Source: Prosthecobacter sp.
Lineage (GTDB): Bacteria > Verrucomicrobiota > Verrucomicrobiia > Verrucomicrobiales > Verrucomicrobiaceae
Assembly (NCBI GenBank): GCA_030833205.1
Contig: JAURHS010000002.1
Coordinates: forward strand, 1 to 64,000
Reading direction: 5' to 3'
Length of the DNA stretch: 64,000 nucleotides
Shown here piece after piece: positions 60,256 to 64,000 of the stretch. Numbering within the stretch: the stretch's first letter is position 1; every line of letters starts with the position of its first letter. The notes below the pieces were generated by a model, which searched no databases, had not been told where the DNA came from, and saw only the letters and a program-made list of their open reading frames with translations. Both the position numbers and the translations under genes were made by a program.

Positions 60256-61521
60256 ATGAATCGCCGCCGTTTCCTCGCTCAAAGTGCCGCCCTTGGAGCC
60301 AGTCTTCCCTTTGGGGCCGGGGCCATCGCCGCCTCCAAGCTTGGCAAGGCGGAGCACTGTATTTTTGTCTGGCTTGGCGGTGGCATGGGCCAGATCGATA
60401 CCTTTGACCCCAAGCGCCTCGGCAATAATCGGGCCTCCACCAAACTGGCAGGCTCGCTCTACAAGTCCATTGATACGGCAGTTCCAGGCGTTCAGCTCTG
60501 TGAGCACCTTGGCAAGCTGGCCCCGCACATGGAGCAGGTCACGGTGATGCGCACCGTCAATCATCAGGTGATTGATGAGCATGCCTTTGCCACCAACATC
60601 GTGCATACCGGGCGCATGATTTCGGGCAACACGGTGTATCCCAGCGTGGGCTCCATCATTTCGCATGTGCGTGGACCCGTGGACCCGGACATGCCGCCCT
60701 ACATTCTTATCGGGTATCCCAATGTCAGCCGTGGCCCAGGCTTTCTGGGTGCCAAGGCGGGTTATGTCTATCTGACTGATACGCAAAGCGGCCCAGCAGG
60801 CTTCACCCGGCCACATGGGGTGGATGAGCAGCGCGCCGCCAGGCGTGAGGCGCTCCTGGCTTCCGTGAGGAGCGGGGCGGGCAAGGCCGCCAACCTTGGC
60901 GAGTACTCCCTGACCCAGGAGCAGGCCATGCGTCTTTCTGGTCCGCGGTTCATGCGCCATTTCAATCTGCAGGAGGAGTCTGGCTCACTGCGTCAGAGTT
61001 ACGGTGGCGAATTTGGCCAGCGCTGCCTGCTGGCGCGTCGCCTCATCGAGGCAGGGGTGCGTTTTGTAGAAGTGTCCCACAACCTCAACTTCATCAACGG
61101 CACGGGCTGGGACATTCACAACGAGGGCTATGAAAACCAGCATGTGCTGATCCAGGAATTGGACCTTGCCCTCTCCGGGCTGATGGCTGACCTCAAGGCG
61201 CGCAAGTTGCTGGACAAGACGCTGATTGTGGTGGGCACCGAGTTCGGACGCCCCCCCGAATTTGATGGGCGGGGTGGTCGTGGCCATCAAGGCACCGCCT
61301 TTTCCATGGTGCTTGCCGGCGGCGGCCTGAAGCACTGTGGCGCCTACGGAGTCACCGATGAGTTGGCCAAGAAGCCCGTGGAGAACCCCGTGCCTCTGGT
61401 GGATTTTCACGCCACCATTCATGCCGCGATGGGCATCTCCCCATCCATGGAACTGATGGACGGCACCCGCCCCGTACCCATCACCGATGGCGGCAAGGCG
61501 GTTTCTGCCCTTCTTGGCTGA
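60256..61521 (+). CDS. DUF1501 domain-containing protein with Tat signal
   Basis: [82 protein letters not shown]. Confidence 0.9.
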   Translation: MNRRRFLAQSAALGASLPFGAGAIAASKLGKAEHCIFVWLGGGMGQIDTFDPKRLGNNRASTKLAGSLYKSIDTAVPGVQLCEHLGKLAPHMEQVTVMRTVNHQVIDEHAFATNIVHTGRMISGNTVYPSVGSIISHVRGPVDPDMPPYILIGYPNVSRGPGFLGAKAGYVYLTDTQSGPAGFTRPHGVDEQRAARREALLASVRSGAGKAANLGEYSLTQEQAMRLSGPRFMRHFNLQEESGSLRQSYGGEFGQRCLLARRLIEAGVRFVEVSHNLNFINGTGWDIHNEGYENQHVLIQELDLALSGLMADLKARKLLDKTLIVVGTEFGRPPEFDGRGGRGHQGTAFSMVLAGGGLKHCGAYGVTDELAKKPVENPVPLVDFHATIHAAMGISPSMELMDGTRPVPITDGGKAVSALLG

Positions 61522-61577
61522 CCTTGTGGCCTCGCTTTTGATTGCTTCGCCAGTGGTTGCGTCCATGCTCAGAGGCC

Positions 61578-62015
61578 GTGAAACTCTCGATGAAAGCCCA
61601 GTACGCCCTCAGGGCCCTCATGGCGATGGTGCGTGAGGGAGACCAGGGCAACTTTTGCATGCAGGATTTGTCTGAAGCCGCCCAAGTGCCAGCCAAGTTC
61701 CTCGAGCAGATTTTGCTGCAACTCAAACGGGGAGGGTTGCTTCGCAGCAAACGAGGCCTCGGTGGCGGCTACCAACTGCAGCGCGCTGCCGCTCGAATTA
61801 CGCTGGGTGAAGTCATCAATCTGCTTGATGGGCCCTTCGAACCCTTTCATTGCAGCGTTGCGGCGGGCGGTTGCGCGCAGGGCGAGGCGGCTCCCTGTGG
61901 GCTTTGCCAGACCTTTGGACTGCTCAAGCAGCAGGTTGACGGCTGGCTGGCCACCACCACATTGGCCCAGGTGCTTGAACGCGAGCGGCGACAGGCGCCC
62001 TCGTTCGACATTTGA
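61578..62015 (+). CDS. Rrf2-family transcriptional regulator
   Basis: GTG start; VKLSMKAQYALRALMAM, AAQVPAKFLEQILLQLKRGGLLRSKRGLGGGYQL; Cys cluster CxxxxxGGC...CGLC. Confidence 0.88.
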   Translation: MKLSMKAQYALRALMAMVREGDQGNFCMQDLSEAAQVPAKFLEQILLQLKRGGLLRSKRGLGGGYQLQRAAARITLGEVINLLDGPFEPFHCSVAAGGCAQGEAAPCGLCQTFGLLKQQVDGWLATTTLAQVLERERRQAPSFDI

Positions 62016-62092
62016 AAGGCTTCCTCGCCCTTGAAACCACTTGCCGGCAGCCGGTGCAGTGAGGCAATCTTGGGGGCTTTGAGACTGCGCGC

Positions 62093-63919
62093 ATGTTGAG
62101 TCATCAACCCATTGATTCCAGCCCCGATGAGAAATCTTCGGGAGCGCTTCGACGCTTGTGGCACTGGTTTCGTCCGCCCACTCAGGCGCACCGCGATCGC
62201 CAGAGTCCCGCCCAGCGCATGGCCGCAAGGCTGGTGTTGATTTTGAGTTGTGCGGGAGGCATTGGCCTCGCCGCTTGGCAAGCCAAGCCCATGCACCGTG
62301 CCCTGCAGAGTTGGCGCGCGGATGGCATGTGCAGGGAGGCACAGATTTTATTGGCCGAGGGCCAGGTCATGGTTGCCCTGCAGCGGGTTCAGGATGCCAT
62401 TCGCATGGCACCCGAACATCCCGAGGCGGCGCGTCTCAATGCCAGGATTTTGGCGCGCGGGCGTCGCCCGGAAGCCCTGTACTTCTTTGACCTTTTGGAG
62501 CGCGTTGGGCAACTCAGCGATGAGGATCGGGTTCAGCGGGTGCGAGCCCTGGTTGGACTGCAGCGCATGGACGAGGCAGGAAGGCTGTTGCAGCAGGCCT
62601 TTGAACGCATGCCTGTCAGCAACGAGATGATCGACTTGGCCTTGTTGGTCTGGCCCGGGCAAATGGGGCGTGTGGCCCGTCAGCTCGATCAACGCCTGCA
62701 GGCAACAGGTGGCGCCCCGACGGACGCCTTGCGCTTGATTCGCGTGGAAATGGCCTCAGGAGAACCTGCACTGGTTCGCAGTGGAGTCAATCGCGCCTGG
62801 AATCTCGCAGGCAGCGAGGACCCCAAGGTTTCCCTGGTTGCCCTCGAGTTGCTTGAGCAATGCAGCGAACTTTCCGCCAGCGACTCCCGGCGACTGGCAA
62901 AGGCATTGCGCGAGCATTCGCTCTGCTCTGATGGGCACTGGGCGGCCTCCCTTCGACGAGAGGTCCGTCTTGAGCCGCTTCGTCTTCAGGACATCGTTGG
63001 GATGGCCCGCCGCCGCATTCAGCAGCAGGGGCTACTCAAGAGTGAGGCGCTGGTGCATTGGTTGTTGGAGCCTCCTCAGAGTCAACACGCCTTGGTGCTT
63101 CGTTTGCTTGACGCCGATGACTCGTCGTGGAGCTCGCGCGGTCTTGTGGAAAGCCGTCTCACGGCCTTGACGGCGATGCAGCGTTTTGGGGAGCTTGGGA
63201 AATTGGTGGAGGACCCGCGCGTGGTTCGTCATCTCAGTCCCGCCACGCGCTCCTTTTATCGCGCGCATCTGGCCTTCGTTTCGCGGGAGGATCGTGAGCA
63301 GATGGGGCTCGCGTTGCAGACAGCCGTTCGGGTGGCTCAGCAGGAGGGGAGACCGGATTTGCTTTTCAAGCTGGCTGGTTACGCGGAGGCCAGGCAACAA
63401 CCAACGGTCGCCGTGGACGCCTATCGCCTTCTTACCCGAGCGGCGCAGTTTCAAAAGCCAGCACACGATGGTTTGATCCGCGTTTTGTTTGCCCAGGGGA
63501 TGCTCGATGAACTCATGGAGGTGGGGGCCAAGGCGCTTGAGTTGTACCCCGAAGAAACCGAGTATCAGCGCCTGCTCATTTATGTGAATCTGTTGCTGGG
63601 CCGCGAAGTGGAATTGGGCCTCGATACCTCCAGGCGGTGGCAGCGTCGCTTGCCTGATGAGCCTCACTGGGTCTTGCTTGAAATTCTGGCCTCTTGGCGA
63701 CTGGGAGATCGGGACCGGGTGCAATCCCTGCTCAAGGGGGTGGACGCCTCAAGGCTGGCAGGCACGAGCGGTCAGCGCGCCGTATTGGCCCTTGTGGCCA
63801 AGGATTTTGAGTTGCAGCAACCTCTGCAGCAGCTGCTCGCCGGGTTGCGGGATCCCGAGGTGGCCGAGGGAATGCTGCAGGCTGAGCGCGAGTGTCTGCG
63901 TCGCCTGTCCGAGCACTGA
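62093..63919 (+). CDS. membrane-anchored TPR-like hypothetical protein
   Basis: N-terminal TM (LVLILSCAGGIGLAAWQA), then alpha-solenoid-like repeats (LLAEGQVMVALQRVQDAIRMAPEHPEAARLNARIL). Confidence 0.65.
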   Translation: MLSHQPIDSSPDEKSSGALRRLWHWFRPPTQAHRDRQSPAQRMAARLVLILSCAGGIGLAAWQAKPMHRALQSWRADGMCREAQILLAEGQVMVALQRVQDAIRMAPEHPEAARLNARILARGRRPEALYFFDLLERVGQLSDEDRVQRVRALVGLQRMDEAGRLLQQAFERMPVSNEMIDLALLVWPGQMGRVARQLDQRLQATGGAPTDALRLIRVEMASGEPALVRSGVNRAWNLAGSEDPKVSLVALELLEQCSELSASDSRRLAKALREHSLCSDGHWAASLRREVRLEPLRLQDIVGMARRRIQQQGLLKSEALVHWLLEPPQSQHALVLRLLDADDSSWSSRGLVESRLTALTAMQRFGELGKLVEDPRVVRHLSPATRSFYRAHLAFVSREDREQMGLALQTAVRVAQQEGRPDLLFKLAGYAEARQQPTVAVDAYRLLTRAAQFQKPAHDGLIRVLFAQGMLDELMEVGAKALELYPEETEYQRLLIYVNLLLGREVELGLDTSRRWQRRLPDEPHWVLLEILASWRLGDRDRVQSLLKGVDASRLAGTSGQRAVLALVAKDFELQQPLQQLLAGLRDPEVAEGMLQAERECLRRLSEH

Positions 63920-63936
63920 ATGGGCAGCACAGTGGG

Positions 63937-64000
63937 CTAGCTGCGGCGGCCCTTGTGTTGTTGCACTTGCCGCCGCCGTTCCTGCTGCTCATGGCGCGGC
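63937..64000 (-). CDS. possible C-terminus of a gene extending beyond the window
   Basis: Minus-strand frame ending HEQQERRRQVQQHKGRRS*; too short to assign. Confidence 0.25.
   Translation of the reverse strand, partial: PRHEQQERRRQVQQHKGRRS

Overview
A 64 kb, GC-rich, densely coding chromosomal window, most likely from a Verrucomicrobiota/PVC bacterium. This placement is inferred from paired DUF1501/DUF1549-DUF1553 genes, a double-length UvrA and a TGTTC-N4-GAACA site at lexA. I call about 46 protein-coding genes, mostly housekeeping or conserved: HlyD/TolC efflux, DedA, YmdB-like phosphoesterase, GatCA, SOD, TrmB, pyruvate carboxylase, LexA, ThiC, PFK, YebC, two P-type ATPases, TonB/ExbBD, GspE-type ATPase and a sulfatase. 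I saw no rRNA, tRNA, CRISPR array, prophage or transposon. The items most worth a second look are: (1) an S11 D,D-carboxypeptidase homologue with all three catalytic motifs altered; (2) a 1873-aa tandem UvrA with four ABC modules and asymmetric insertion domains; (3) an SDR/epimerase-shikimate kinase fusion; (4) a near-perfect LexA operator at lexA; (5) a three-copy 24-bp tandem repeat abutting the 3' end of a DUF1501 gene, with partial similarity to that gene's last codons; (6) a Fur/Zur-like palindrome upstream of a TonB-ExbBD operon that carries two uncharacterised proteins; (7) a FIST sensor-hybrid histidine kinase pair preceded by TTGACTC/GAGTCAA repeats; (8) an isolated GspE-like ATPase with an uncharacterised partner and a nearby ParA-like P-loop gene. 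I did not find a clear large undescribed defence or mobile system.
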